Assembly (NCBI GenBank): GCA_937915475.1
Contig: CALGIR010000230.1
Location: 1 to 11,118 of the forward strand
DNA from: an uncultured Bacteroidales bacterium
Lineage (GTDB): Bacteria > Bacteroidota > Bacteroidia > Bacteroidales > Tenuifilaceae
Reading direction: 5' to 3'
Length of the DNA: 11,118 nt
Made by a program: the position numbers and the translations under genes. The notes under the pieces were generated by a model. That model worked only from the letters and a program-made list of their open reading frames with translations. It did not search any database and was not told the DNA's origin. Of the stretch, positions 1 through 9,089 are shown piece by piece; the stretch's first letter is position 1, and each line of letters begins with the position of its first letter.

Positions 1-3000
1 TTAAGCCCCTTCAGCTCATCAACCTTTCCTCGGATTGCTGCTTCGTTAAGCACTTTAGTTGTCTCCTGGAACGACGCTGCTGACATGAAACTGTAGGTTT
101 GAAGCGCTGCCCTTGTGATACCCTGTAACACCTGATTGGATGTGGCAGGAACAGCATCACGAGCAACTATCAATTTCAAATCCTTGCGCCTTAGGATTGA
201 GTTCTCATCCCTAAGTTTACGAGAGGTGATAATCTGACCAGAACGCACTCCAGTGGCATCTCCAACATCAACAATTACTTTCTTATCGAAAATCCAATCA
301 TTCTCTGCCATGAACTCCCACTTATCAACTATCTGTTTCTCAAGGAAGCGAGTATCTCCTGGATCATAAATATCAACCTTACGCATCATCTGGCGAACGA
401 TTACCTCAAAATGCTTGTCGTTAATTTTCACTCCTTGCATTCGGTAAACTTCCTGTACCTCATTAACAATATACTCCTGTACCTTTGTGGGGCCTTTAAT
501 TGCAAGAATATCAGCTGGGGTAATTGCTCCATCGGAAAGAGGAGTGCCCGCCCTTACATAGTCATTCTCCTGAACAAGAATTTGCTTTGAAAGAGATACA
601 AGGTATTTCTTCACCTCATCGGTTTTTGAAGTAATCATAACCTCCCGCTTACCTCGTTTTACCTTTCCAAATGACACCTCTCCATCAATCTCCGATACAA
701 CAGCTGGATTTGATGGATTACGTGCCTCAAAAAGTTCAGTAACACGAGGAAGTCCTCCAGTGATATCACCCGACTTACCAACTGCACGTGGTATTTTAAC
801 AAGAATATCTCCTGATTTTACAGCCCTACCTTCTTCTACAATAATGTGTGAAGATACTGGAAGGTTATAAGCTCTCAGCACTTCCTTACCCTTCATTATT
901 CTAACCATTGGGTTCTTTGTGCGGTCACGAGTTTCGGTAATTACCTTCTCACGAAATCCTGTTTGCTCGTCTGATTCTTCACGGAAAGTAACATCTTTTA
1001 TAACTGAATCGAAAGCAATTGTACCATCCATTTCTGAGATGATTACGGCGTTCCAAGGATCCCACTCACACAGATGCTGCCCCTTAGTAACCGAATCACC
1101 ATCACTAACAAATAGTTTAGAACCATATGGTATGTTATGGGTTGATAGGGTAATACCTGTATTCTTATCAATGATCCTCATCTCGGCTAATCGCCCAATC
1201 ACTATATGATACTTTTGACCTTGCTCATCAACCTTCTCTATGCTCTTAAACTCTTCAACTTCAACCTTTCCATCGAATTTTGCAACAATCTTAGAATCGG
1301 CAATAATATTGGAAGCTGTACCCCCGACGTGGAAAGTTCGAAGCGTAAGCTGTGTACCAGGCTCACCTATTGATTGTGCAGCAATAACACCAACAGCTTC
1401 ACCTTTCTGAACCATACGCCCAGTTGCTAGGTTTCTGCCATAGCATTTAGTACAAACCCCTTCTCTCGACTCGCACGTTAGTACGGAACGAATTTCAACC
1501 TGTTCAATTGGCGAATCAGCAATTTCTTGGCTAATCTCTTCTGTTAACTCCTCACCTGATGAAATAATTAGGTCGCCAGTAAGCGGATGGTAAACATCAT
1601 GAACAGTGGTTCTCCCCAAAATACGTTCGTAAAGGGTTTCTACAATCTCTTCGTTCTTTTTAATGGTAACTGCCTGCAAACCACGAAGTGTACCACAATC
1701 CTCTTCAGTAATAATTACGTCTTGCGAAACGTCCACCAAACGGCGAGTTAAATAACCAGCATCAGCTGTTTTTAGGGCAGTATCGGCCAAACCTTTACGA
1801 GCACCGTGTGTTGAGATAAAGTACTCAAGCACCGAAAGCCCCTCCTTAAAGTTTGCAAGAATTGGGTTTTCAATAATCTCACTTCCTGTTGCTCCCGATT
1901 TCTGGGGCTTTGCCATTAGTCCACGCATACCGCAAAGCTGACGAATTTGCTCCTTCGAACCCCTAGCTCCCGAGTCGAGCATCATATAAACCGAGTTGAA
2001 ACCTTGATTATCTTCAGCTAATTTATTAAGTAACGTTACGGTTAACTTGGCATTTGTGTGTGTCCAAATATCGATAATTGCATTGTAGCGCTCATTGTTT
2101 GTAATCAAGCCCATATTGTAATTTGCAATAACCTCATCAACTTGGTCATAACCCTCTCCAACGTAAATATCTTTCTCGAGCGGAACCATTACATCATCAA
2201 GGTTGAAAGACAGACCACCCTTAAACGCATAATCAAACCCTAAATCCTTAATATCGTCAAGAAACTTTGAAGTTACAGCAATTCCAACCTTTTTGAGTAC
2301 TCTACCAATAATATCACGAAGTGACCTTTTGGTAAGTAACTCATTAATGAAGCCCATCTCCTTGGGAACGAACTGATTGAAAATTATCCGACCAATGGTT
2401 GTGTCAACCTGTTCAAAAGTTTCGGTTCCATCCTCGCTAACGATTGGTATACGAACTCTTACATTTGCATGTAGATCTGCCTCTTTCTCGTTATATGCAA
2501 TAATTGCCTCTTCATATGAATAAAATTTCAATCCTTCTCCCTTAGAACCTTCACGAGCCTTGGTAATGTAGTATAGCCCAAGCACCATATCCTGCGAAGG
2601 TACCGTAATAGGCGCACCATTAGCAGGGTTAAGAATATTATGCGAACCAAGCATTAGGATTTGTGCCTCAAGAATGGCCTCATTTCCCAGAGGGAGGTGA
2701 ACAGCCATCTGGTCACCATCAAAGTCAGCATTAAACGCAGTACACGCTAGTGGATGAAGCTGAATTGCTTTACCCTCTATTAGTTTAGGCTGAAAAGCCT
2801 GAATTCCTAGCCTGTGTAGCGTTGGTGCACGGTTAAGCAAAACGGGGTGCCCTTTAAGCACATTTTCAAGGATATCCCAAATGACCGGGTCTTTCCTATC
2901 AACAATTTTCTTGGCTGATTTTACTGTTTTTACAATGCCCCTCTCAATCAGCTTACGAATGATATATGGTTTGTATATTTCCGCTGCCATATCCTTTGGC

Positions 3001-4133
3001 AATCCGCACTCGTGCATTTTAAGCTCTGGACCAACAACAATAACTGAACGGGCAGAGTAGTCAACACGCTTACCAAGTAAATTCTGACGAAAACGCCCCT
3101 GCTTACCCTTTAGACTATCGCTAAGCGATTTAAGAGGACGATTTGCATCAGTTTTAACAGCATTACTCTTTCTAGAGTTATCAAATAAGGAGTCAACGGA
3201 TTCTTGAAGCATCCTCTTCTCATTCCTAAGAATTACCTCAGGGGCCTTAATCTCTATTAGCCTTTTCAATCGATTATTACGTATAATAACTCGACGATAA
3301 AGGTCGTTTAGGTCTGAGGTTGCAAACCTACCCCCATCAAGCGGCACAAGAGGCCTTAACTCTGGTGGAATGACAGGAACAACTTTTAGTATCATCCACT
3401 CGGGACGATTTATATGGGCAGATTCACGGAAAGCCTCAACAACCTGCAAGCGTTTTAACGCTTCGTTTTTTCGTTGCTGCGAGGTTTCGGTATCTGCCTT
3501 ATGACGAAGGTCATAACTAAGTTCATCTAAATCAAGTCGAGAAAGAAGCATGTGAATACCTTCGGCTCCCATACCTGCAATAAACTTGTTAGGATCGTCA
3601 TTGTCAAGTTGCTGGTTTTCTTTGGGGAGAGTTTCAAGAATATCGAGATACTCCTCTTCCGTAAGAAAATCCATATAGTTAACATTCTCAGCAATACCAG
3701 GGTTGATAACAATGTAACGCTCGTAGTAAATAATTGTATCGAGCTTTTTTGTTGGCAAACCCATCAGGTAGCCTATTTTATTGGGCAACGAACGGAAATA
3801 CCAAATATGAGCTACTGGAACAACAAGATTAATGTGTCCCGTTCGTTCACGGCGCACTTTCTTTTCTGTTACTTCAACGCCACACCTATCACACACAATG
3901 CCCTTGTAGCGAATACGCTTGTACTTTCCACAATGACACTCATAATCCTTCACTGGCCCAAAAATTCTCTCGCAAAACAATCCATCACGCTCGGGCTTAT
4001 ACGTTCTATAGTTAATGGTCTCGGGTTTAAGCACCTCACCACTCGAACGTTCAAGAATCAACTCGGGGGATGATAGACTGATTGTGATTTTGGTGAAGTC
4101 GGTTTTTACCTTAGTTTCCCTTCTGAACGACAT
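1..4133 (-). CDS. rpoC: DNA-directed RNA polymerase beta' subunit, 3' end cut by the window edge
   Basis: RpoC forms one half of the RNA polymerase catalytic cleft. The frame is open from the ATG at 4133-4131 to the window edge, 1377 codons without a stop; I read it codon by codon and found no frameshift. The N-terminal zinc ribbon has Cys66, Cys68, Cys81 and Cys84. The Mg-binding motif NADFDGD lies at 468-474, with catalytic Asp470, Asp472 and Asp474. The bridge helix is around 768-803, and the second zinc site is Cys813, Cys887, Cys894 and Cys897. The trigger loop has LRTFH at 931-935, with Arg932 and His935, and resumes near DITGGLPRV at 1123-1131. The roughly 175 residues between are an SI3-like insertion, as in other Gram-negative lineages. 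The last visible residues, KVDELKGL, match a conserved C-terminal stretch, so about 50 residues are probably missing. The start has no Shine-Dalgarno sequence and lies 73 nt after rpoB. Confidence 0.99.
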   Translation of the reverse strand, partial: MSFRRETKVKTDFTKITISLSSPELILERSSGEVLKPETINYRTYKPERDGLFCERIFGPVKDYECHCGKYKRIRYKGIVCDRCGVEVTEKKVRRERTGHINLVVPVAHIWYFRSLPNKIGYLMGLPTKKLDTIIYYERYIVINPGIAENVNYMDFLTEEEYLDILETLPKENQQLDNDDPNKFIAGMGAEGIHMLLSRLDLDELSYDLRHKADTETSQQRKNEALKRLQVVEAFRESAHINRPEWMILKVVPVIPPELRPLVPLDGGRFATSDLNDLYRRVIIRNNRLKRLIEIKAPEVILRNEKRMLQESVDSLFDNSRKSNAVKTDANRPLKSLSDSLKGKQGRFRQNLLGKRVDYSARSVIVVGPELKMHECGLPKDMAAEIYKPYIIRKLIERGIVKTVKSAKKIVDRKDPVIWDILENVLKGHPVLLNRAPTLHRLGIQAFQPKLIEGKAIQLHPLACTAFNADFDGDQMAVHLPLGNEAILEAQILMLGSHNILNPANGAPITVPSQDMVLGLYYITKAREGSKGEGLKFYSYEEAIIAYNEKEADLHANVRVRIPIVSEDGTETFEQVDTTIGRIIFNQFVPKEMGFINELLTKRSLRDIIGRVLKKVGIAVTSKFLDDIKDLGFDYAFKGGLSFNLDDVMVPLEKDIYVGEGYDQVDEVIANYNMGLITNNERYNAIIDIWTHTNAKLTVTLLNKLAEDNQGFNSVYMMLDSGARGSKEQIRQLCGMRGLMAKPQKSGATGSEIIENPILANFKEGLSVLEYFISTHGARKGLADTALKTADAGYLTRRLVDVSQDVIITEEDCGTLRGLQAVTIKKNEEIVETLYERILGRTTVHDVYHPLTGDLIISSGEELTEEISQEIADSPIEQVEIRSVLTCESREGVCTKCYGRNLATGRMVQKGEAVGVIAAQSIGEPGTQLTLRTFHVGGTASNIIADSKIVAKFDGKVEVEEFKSIEKVDEQGQKYHIVIGRLAEMRIIDKNTGITLSTHNIPYGSKLFVSDGDSVTKGQHLCEWDPWNAVIISEMDGTIAFDSVIKDVTFREESDEQTGFREKVITETRDRTKNPMVRIMKGKEVLRAYNLPVSSHIIVEEGRAVKSGDILVKIPRAVGKSGDITGGLPRVTELFEARNPSNPAVVSEIDGEVSFGKVKRGKREVMITSKTDEVKKYLVSLSKQILVQENDYVRAGTPLSDGAITPADILAIKGPTKVQEYIVNEVQEVYRMQGVKINDKHFEVIVRQMMRKVDIYDPGDTRFLEKQIVDKWEFMAENDWIFDKKVIVDVGDATGVRSGQIITSRKLRDENSILRRKDLKLIVARDAVPATSNQVLQGITRAALQTYSFMSAASFQETTKVLNEAAIRGKVDELKGL

Positions 4134-4160
4134 ATTCTTAATATTAAAAAGTTAAGTTAT

Positions 4161-4193
4161 TAGCATGGTAAGCACATAAGTCTCACCATGCTA
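4161..4193 (-). promoter_or_regulatory. RNA hairpin in the rpoB-rpoC intergenic region
   Basis: A perfect 9-bp inverted repeat (TAGCATGGT at 4161-4169, ACCATGCTA at 4185-4193) lies between the two polymerase genes. In the operon-strand RNA the stem extends inward by a G-U, an A-U and a G-C pair, giving 12 continuous pairs around a 9-nt loop (4173-4181). On the plus strand the G-U pair would be an A-C mismatch. The stem starts 13 nt after the rpoB stop and ends 27 nt before the rpoC start. The nearest U run (five, at 4146-4150) begins 10 nt beyond the stem, so it is not a canonical intrinsic terminator. A processing site, a stability element or a translation-coupling structure are possible; the function is inferred only. 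Confidence 0.6.
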
Positions 4194-4206
4194 TGGCAAC
4201 AGCTTG

Positions 4207-7200
4207 TTAATCGAGACTAACATCTAAACCAAGGCCTCGTAATTCATGCAATAGCACGTTGAGCGACTCAGGAATACCTGGTTTTGGCATTGGCTCTCCT
4301 TTAACAATTGACTCGTAAGCTTTAGCACGACCCATAACATCATCGGATTTTATGGTTAAAATCTCCTGAAGGATATGAGATGCTCCAAAGGCCTCAAGTG
4401 CCCAAACTTCCATCTCGCCAAAACGTTGACCACCAAACTGTGCCTTACCACCCAGCGGCTGCTGTGTAATTAGCGAGTATGGCCCAATTGAGCGAGCGTG
4501 CATCTTATCGTCAATCATATGCCCAAGTTTGAGCATGTAGATAATACCTACTGTGGCAGGTTGGTCAAAACGTTCTCCTGTACCACCATCGTATAGGTAA
4601 GTTTTACCAGAACGTGGTAAACCAGCCATATCGGTGTACTTGTTGATCTCATCAATTTTTGCTCCATCAAAAATCGGCGTCGAAAACTTAAGACCTAACT
4701 TTTCTCCAGCCCATCCTAGAACAGTCTCGTAAATCTGTCCAAGGTTCATACGCGAGGGCACACCAAGGGGATTAAGAACAATATCGACTGGCGTTCCATC
4801 AGCTAAGAAAGGCATATCCTCATCACGAACTATTCTGGCAACAATACCCTTGTTACCGTGTCTACCTGCCATTTTATCTCCCACCTTAATCTTACGCTTC
4901 TTGGCAACATAAACCTTAGCAAGTTGAAGAATACCTGCAGGCATCTCATCACCTATGGTGATATTAAACTTCTTACGTTTGTGATCTGCGTCGAACTCCT
5001 TATACTTAAGGATATAGTTATGGACAACCTTCTTTATAATTTCATTCTTCTTCTTATCAGTAGTCCACTTATTAGCATTGATGTTTAGGTAATCTAATTC
5101 AGTTAGCATTTTCTGAGTAAACTTCACTCCACGCGGAATAATCTCCTGACTGAACATATCGGAGACTCCCTGAGATGTTTTACCATTTGTCAAAGAAAAT
5201 AACTTTTCAATTAGTTTTTCCTTCAGTGCGTACGTTTTGCTGGTAAACTCCTCATCCAACTTTGCAACTAGATCCTTCACACCCCCTTTACCTTTTTTGG
5301 TGTCTTTTACTGAGCGTGAGAAAAGTTTCTTGTCAATTACAACTCCATGAAGTGAAGGAGGTGCTTTAAGCGATGCATCCTTCACATCTCCTGCTTTATC
5401 TCCAAATATTGCTCTAAGAAGTTTTTCTTCAGGAGTAGGGTCTGACTCACCCTTTGGAGTTATCTTTCCGATTAGAATATCGCCTGGTACAATATTTGCC
5501 CCAATTCTAATCATTCCATGCTCGTCCAAATCCTTTGTTGCTTCCTCGCTAACATTAGGTATATCGGCGGTTAGTTCTTCTACACCTCGCTTTGTGTCCC
5601 TTACCTCAAGAACAAATTCATCTATATGAACAGAGGTAAATATGTCTTCACGAACCATCCGTTCGCTAATAACGATGGCATCCTCAAAGTTATAACCTTT
5701 CCACGGCATAAATGCCACCTTAAGGTTTCGTCCTAAAGCAAGTTCTCCATCCTCAGTTCCATAACCCTCAGTAAGAATCTGCCCTTTCTTAACCTCTTGG
5801 CCTTTATGAACCAATGGTCTTAGGGTTACTGAAGTATTCTGATTAGTTTTCTTATACTTAGGCAGTCTATAGCGCTTTAACTCAGGATCGAAACTTACAA
5901 ATTGCTCCTCTTCCGTTTGGTTATATCGAACAACAATCTCATCGGAGTCTACGTACTCAATTACACCATCCTCTTCAGCAACTACCTGAACCCTACTATC
6001 GCGCACCACTACCTCTTCTAGCCCTGTGCCAACAATAGGCGCTTCAGGTTGTATAAGGGGTACCCCTTGACGCATCATGTTTGATCCCATCAAAGCACGG
6101 TTAGCATCATCGTTCTCAAGAAACGGAATTAGTGACGCTGCAATTGAGGCAATCTGGTTAGGAGCAACGTCCATCATATCAACCTTTTCTCGATCCGTAA
6201 AAGGGAAATCAGCTTCAAGCCTTGATTTTACCTTAGGATTAGAAAATGTACCATCATCATCCAATAATGCATTGGCCTGTCCAATAGTTTTATACTCTTC
6301 CTCTTCTGCACTAAGGTATAATACGTCCTCGTTTGATAGATTAACCTTGGCGTTCTCCACATTCCGGTAAGGGGTCTCAATAAATCCAAGATCATTAATT
6401 CGCGCATAAACACAAAGTGACGATATTAGACCAATATTGGGTCCTTCTGGTGTTTCAATAGGACACAATCTGCCATAGTGTGTGTAGTGAACGTCACGTA
6501 CTTCGAAACCAGCACGTTCTCTTGACAATCCTCCAGGACCAAGCGCTGACAAACGACGTTTATGTGTCATCTCAGCCAATGGATTCGTTTGATCCATAAA
6601 CTGAGAAAGTTGGTTTGTTCCAAAAAACGAATTAATTACCGAAGAAAGTGTTTTTGCATTAATAAGATCAATGGGCGTAAACACCTCATTATCTCGCACG
6701 TTCATACGTTCTCTGATGGTTCTAGCCATACGTGCTAGCCCAACACCAAACTGATTGCCTAGCTGTTCGCCAACTGTACGCACGCGACGGTTACTCAAGT
6801 GGTCAATATCGTCAACATCTGTTTTAGAGTTGATAAGCTCGATAAGGTACTTGATGATCTCAATTATGTCCTCTTTGGTAAGAACCTTAACATCGATGTC
6901 GGTATTAAGGTTTAACTTTTTATTAATCCTGTACCGTCCTACTTCGCCAAGGTCGTATCGCTTTTCTGAGAAAAAAAGTTTATCAATAACATCGCGAGCA
7001 GTTGCTTCGTCAGGTGGCTCAGAATTCCGCAGTTGTCGGTAGATATGCACAACTGCCTCTTTTTCTGAGTTACAGGGGTCTTTATGTAGTGTGTTGTAGA
7101 TTATGGCATAATCGGATATATTCTGATCTACTTTGTGCAGAAGAATAGTTTTAGTGCCAGAATCAACAATGTCTTCAATATGTTCATTTTCAAGAATAGT

Positions 7201-8022
7201 CTCCCTATCAAGAATTATCTCATTCCTCTCAATGGAAACTACTTCACCGGTATCCTCGTCAACAAAATCCTCAACCCATGATTTTAGTACCCTTGCTGCT
7301 AAACGTCGGCCAATATGTTTTTTTAGATTAGCCTTCGATACCTTAATCTCATCTGCCAATCCAAATATTTCGAGGATATCCTTATCACTCTCAAAACCAA
7401 TGGCTCTTAGGAGTGTAGTTACGGGTAATTTTTTCTTTCGATCGATATACGCAAACATCACATTATTAATGTCGGTGGCGAACTCGATCCACGAACCTTT
7501 AAAGGGGATAATTCTTGCTGAATAAAGTTTAGTGCCATTTGCATGGAAACTTTGTCCGAAGAATACCCCAGGAGAACGATGCAACTGTGATACAACTACT
7601 CTCTCTGCTCCATTAATAACAAAGGAACCCTTTGCCGTCATATATGGTATTGTTCCCAAATAAACGTCCTGCAAAACCGTATCAAAATCTTCGTGCTCTG
7701 GGTCGGTACAATAAAGTTTAAGTTTAGCCTTTAGTGGTACACTAAAAGTTAAACCTCGATCGATCGTCTCTTCGATTGAGTAACGAGGAGGATCAATGTA
7801 ATAATCGATAAACTCGAGTACAAAGTTGTTTCGAGTATCGGATATAGGAAAGTTATCGGTAAAGACCTTGTATAGACCTTCCTTTTTGCGTTCTTCAACA
7901 GAAGAACCAAATTTAAAAAATTCGCCAAACGATTTTAGCTGAATATCCAGAAAATCGGGATAGTCGAACTGATTTTTTGTTTTGGCAAATGATATTCTTT
8001 TATTTGCTGTATCTAAGGACAT
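4207..8022 (-). CDS. rpoB: DNA-directed RNA polymerase beta subunit
   Basis: RpoB is the second large catalytic subunit of RNA polymerase and carries the rifamycin pocket. The ORF is complete at 1271 aa, close to the usual Bacteroidota length and shorter than the E. coli protein (1342). The rifampicin region spans about 468-494 and has the wild-type residues at the common resistance sites: Asp477, His487 and Ser492 (E. coli 516, 526 and 531). This predicts no target-based rifampicin resistance. The active-site lysines are Lys1050 in GDKMAGRHGNKG and Lys1058 at its end (E. coli 1065 and 1073). A lysine-rich stretch of about 130 residues (roughly 904-1034) lies between VIDKKLFSR and AKVYVAKK, where E. 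coli also carries a lineage-specific insertion. The C-terminus ends in the conserved LLHELRGLGLDV anchor. The ATG at 8022-8020 has no Shine-Dalgarno sequence. Expression probably depends on read-through of the attenuator just upstream. Confidence 0.99.
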   Translation of the reverse strand: MSLDTANKRISFAKTKNQFDYPDFLDIQLKSFGEFFKFGSSVEERKKEGLYKVFTDNFPISDTRNNFVLEFIDYYIDPPRYSIEETIDRGLTFSVPLKAKLKLYCTDPEHEDFDTVLQDVYLGTIPYMTAKGSFVINGAERVVVSQLHRSPGVFFGQSFHANGTKLYSARIIPFKGSWIEFATDINNVMFAYIDRKKKLPVTTLLRAIGFESDKDILEIFGLADEIKVSKANLKKHIGRRLAARVLKSWVEDFVDEDTGEVVSIERNEIILDRETILENEHIEDIVDSGTKTILLHKVDQNISDYAIIYNTLHKDPCNSEKEAVVHIYRQLRNSEPPDEATARDVIDKLFFSEKRYDLGEVGRYRINKKLNLNTDIDVKVLTKEDIIEIIKYLIELINSKTDVDDIDHLSNRRVRTVGEQLGNQFGVGLARMARTIRERMNVRDNEVFTPIDLINAKTLSSVINSFFGTNQLSQFMDQTNPLAEMTHKRRLSALGPGGLSRERAGFEVRDVHYTHYGRLCPIETPEGPNIGLISSLCVYARINDLGFIETPYRNVENAKVNLSNEDVLYLSAEEEEYKTIGQANALLDDDGTFSNPKVKSRLEADFPFTDREKVDMMDVAPNQIASIAASLIPFLENDDANRALMGSNMMRQGVPLIQPEAPIVGTGLEEVVVRDSRVQVVAEEDGVIEYVDSDEIVVRYNQTEEEQFVSFDPELKRYRLPKYKKTNQNTSVTLRPLVHKGQEVKKGQILTEGYGTEDGELALGRNLKVAFMPWKGYNFEDAIVISERMVREDIFTSVHIDEFVLEVRDTKRGVEELTADIPNVSEEATKDLDEHGMIRIGANIVPGDILIGKITPKGESDPTPEEKLLRAIFGDKAGDVKDASLKAPPSLHGVVIDKKLFSRSVKDTKKGKGGVKDLVAKLDEEFTSKTYALKEKLIEKLFSLTNGKTSQGVSDMFSQEIIPRGVKFTQKMLTELDYLNINANKWTTDKKKNEIIKKVVHNYILKYKEFDADHKRKKFNITIGDEMPAGILQLAKVYVAKKRKIKVGDKMAGRHGNKGIVARIVRDEDMPFLADGTPVDIVLNPLGVPSRMNLGQIYETVLGWAGEKLGLKFSTPIFDGAKIDEINKYTDMAGLPRSGKTYLYDGGTGERFDQPATVGIIYMLKLGHMIDDKMHARSIGPYSLITQQPLGGKAQFGGQRFGEMEVWALEAFGASHILQEILTIKSDDVMGRAKAYESIVKGEPMPKPGIPESLNVLLHELRGLGLDVSLD

Positions 8023-8051
8023 CGCTATGAGATTTGTTGAACCATTAATAT

Positions 8052-8094
8052 AAACAATAAAAAGGCTTAGAGTCTATAATTAGACTCTAAACCT
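8052..8094 (-). terminator. Attenuator-type intrinsic terminator between rplL and rpoB
   Basis: On the operon strand the RNA folds into a continuous 14-bp stem. The 5' arm is 8094-8081 and the 3' arm is 8076-8063, closing a 4-nt AUUA loop at 8080-8077. The core is a perfect 10-bp inverted repeat (TTAGAGTCTA with TAGACTCTAA). It is extended outward by a U-G, two G-C and one A-U pair. The U-rich tract UUUUUAUUGUUU follows directly at 8063-8052. The U-G pair (8091 with 8066) forms only in the operon-strand RNA. Because rpoB follows about 30 nt later with no clear promoter, partial termination is the likely role: it would lower polymerase subunit output relative to L7/L12. E. coli is known to have an attenuator in the same gap; whether the two are homologous is not shown. 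Confidence 0.82.
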
Positions 8095-8122
8095 CTAATA
8101 CCTAATGCGATCAGGTTCTCTT

Positions 8123-8497
8123 TTATTTAAGTTCAACTTCTGCTCCTGCCTCTTCGAGTTGTGTTTTAAGCGACTCCGCCTCTTCTTTCGAAACGCCTTC
8201 TTTAATAGCTTTAGGAGCCGAATCAACTAATTCCTTAGACTCTTTAAGTCCAAGTCCAGTAAGTTCCTTTACAAGTTTAATAACTTGAAGTTTTGCACCA
8301 CCTGGAGAGTTAATGATTACGTCAAAAGTGCTTTTCTCTGCGGGGGCATCGTCACCACCAACTGCAGGTCCAGCAACAGCCACTGCAGCAGCAGCAGGCT
8401 CTATACCATACTCATCCTTTAGGATTTGTGCAAGTTCATTTACTTCTTTTACAGTAAGATTAACTAATTCTTCTGCAAACTTCTTAAGATCTGCCAT
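8123..8497 (-). CDS. rplL: 50S ribosomal protein bL12 (L7/L12)
   Basis: L12 is the multicopy ribosomal stalk protein that recruits and activates the translational GTPases (EF-Tu, EF-G, IF2, RF3). The protein is 124 aa, a normal length. Residues 1-33 form the helical N-terminal domain that dimerises and binds L10. Residues 34-55 are the alanine-, glycine- and proline-rich flexible hinge. Residues 56-124 form the globular C-terminal domain, with the conserved GLGLKESKELV factor-binding helix at 81-91 and the EEAGAEVELK ending. The ATG at 8497-8495 is preceded by an A-rich stretch (GCAAAA) instead of a Shine-Dalgarno sequence. The gene follows rplJ by 43 nt and is followed by the attenuator hairpin. 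That arrangement suits a protein needed in several copies per ribosome, more than the polymerase subunits encoded next. Confidence 0.98.
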   Translation of the reverse strand: MADLKKFAEELVNLTVKEVNELAQILKDEYGIEPAAAAVAVAGPAVGGDDAPAEKSTFDVIINSPGGAKLQVIKLVKELTGLGLKESKELVDSAPKAIKEGVSKEEAESLKTQLEEAGAEVELK

Positions 8498-8540
8498 TTT
8501 TGCTTAAGGTTTATTGATTTATTCTGAAACAAATTTAAAA

Positions 8541-9065
8541 TTATCCTTCTCGCTCGCTAAGAGTTTTAACAACTCCTGCTAGGATATTCGGTGCTGATTG
8601 CAGTTGAGAAACAACTGTTTTGACTGGTGACTGCAGAAGGGCAATAACGTCAGCAATAAGCTCGTTTTTGCTCTTAAGACTAGCCAACGTATTAAGTTGA
8701 TCATCGCCAGTATAGAACGATTCTTCTACAAAAGCAGCCTTTAGTATTGGTTTTTCGTTTTTCTTACGAAAATCTTTGATTAGCTTAGCTGGGACATTCC
8801 CCACTTCACAAAACATGATTGAAGTAGGACCCTTTAGAGTATCAAACAGAGGCGAAAAATCCATCTTCTCGCACTTCTCGAGTGCTTTTTTCAGAAGGGT
8901 GTTCTTCACCACTACCAACTTTATCTCCTTCTCGAAACATTTTCTACGTAATATGCTTGTATCAACTGCATCTAACGTTGAAATATCGGTAAGGTAAAAG
9001 TGAGGATACTGATTGATTTGCTCCGTAAGCGTGTCAATAATTACATTTTTATCTTCCCTTCTCAT
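8541..9065 (-). CDS. rplJ: 50S ribosomal protein uL10
   Basis: L10 is the base of the L7/L12 stalk: its N-terminal domain binds 23S rRNA beside L11 and its C-terminal helix carries the L12 dimers. At 174 aa it is slightly longer than E. coli L10 (165). The N-terminal half shows the family pattern, with KLVVVKNTLLKKAL near 49-62 and a GPTSIMF strand near 79-85. The C-terminal part from about 134 (NELIADVIALL onward) is the expected amphipathic helix for L12 binding; I cannot tell from sequence alone how many dimers it holds. The ATG at 9065-9063 lies only 24 nt after rplA, too close for the long autoregulatory rplJ leader known in E. coli. No Shine-Dalgarno sequence is seen. Confidence 0.97.
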   Translation of the reverse strand: MRREDKNVIIDTLTEQINQYPHFYLTDISTLDAVDTSILRRKCFEKEIKLVVVKNTLLKKALEKCEKMDFSPLFDTLKGPTSIMFCEVGNVPAKLIKDFRKKNEKPILKAAFVEESFYTGDDQLNTLASLKSKNELIADVIALLQSPVKTVVSQLQSAPNILAGVVKTLSEREG

Positions 9066-9089
9066 TGTAATTGGGTCTCTATTGCGTTA

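Noticed and set aside
1..3. TTA at the left edge, which reads as a TAA stop on the minus strand
   Set aside because: It is out of frame with rpoC, whose codons occupy 3-5, 6-8 and so on; the gene runs past the window edge.
919..1209. A 96-codon plus-strand open frame opposite rpoC
   Set aside because: It is antisense to the trigger-loop insertion of RpoC, whose reading frame is intact; no independent coding evidence was found.
3552..4073. A 173-codon plus-strand open frame opposite the 5' part of rpoC
   Set aside because: It lies wholly antisense to a highly conserved, fully readable rpoC and encodes no recognisable motif; it is a shadow of the real gene.
7133..7525. A 130-codon plus-strand open frame opposite rpoB
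   Set aside because: It is fully antisense to conserved rpoB, serine-rich in the way mirror frames often are, and has no recognisable domain.
8530..8537. TAAATTTG on the operon strand before rplL, matching the Bacteroidota -7 promoter consensus TAnnTTTG
   Set aside because: No TTG-type -33 element lies at the usual distance; the nearest is about 32 nt away. The motif is likely by chance in such A/T-rich sequence.
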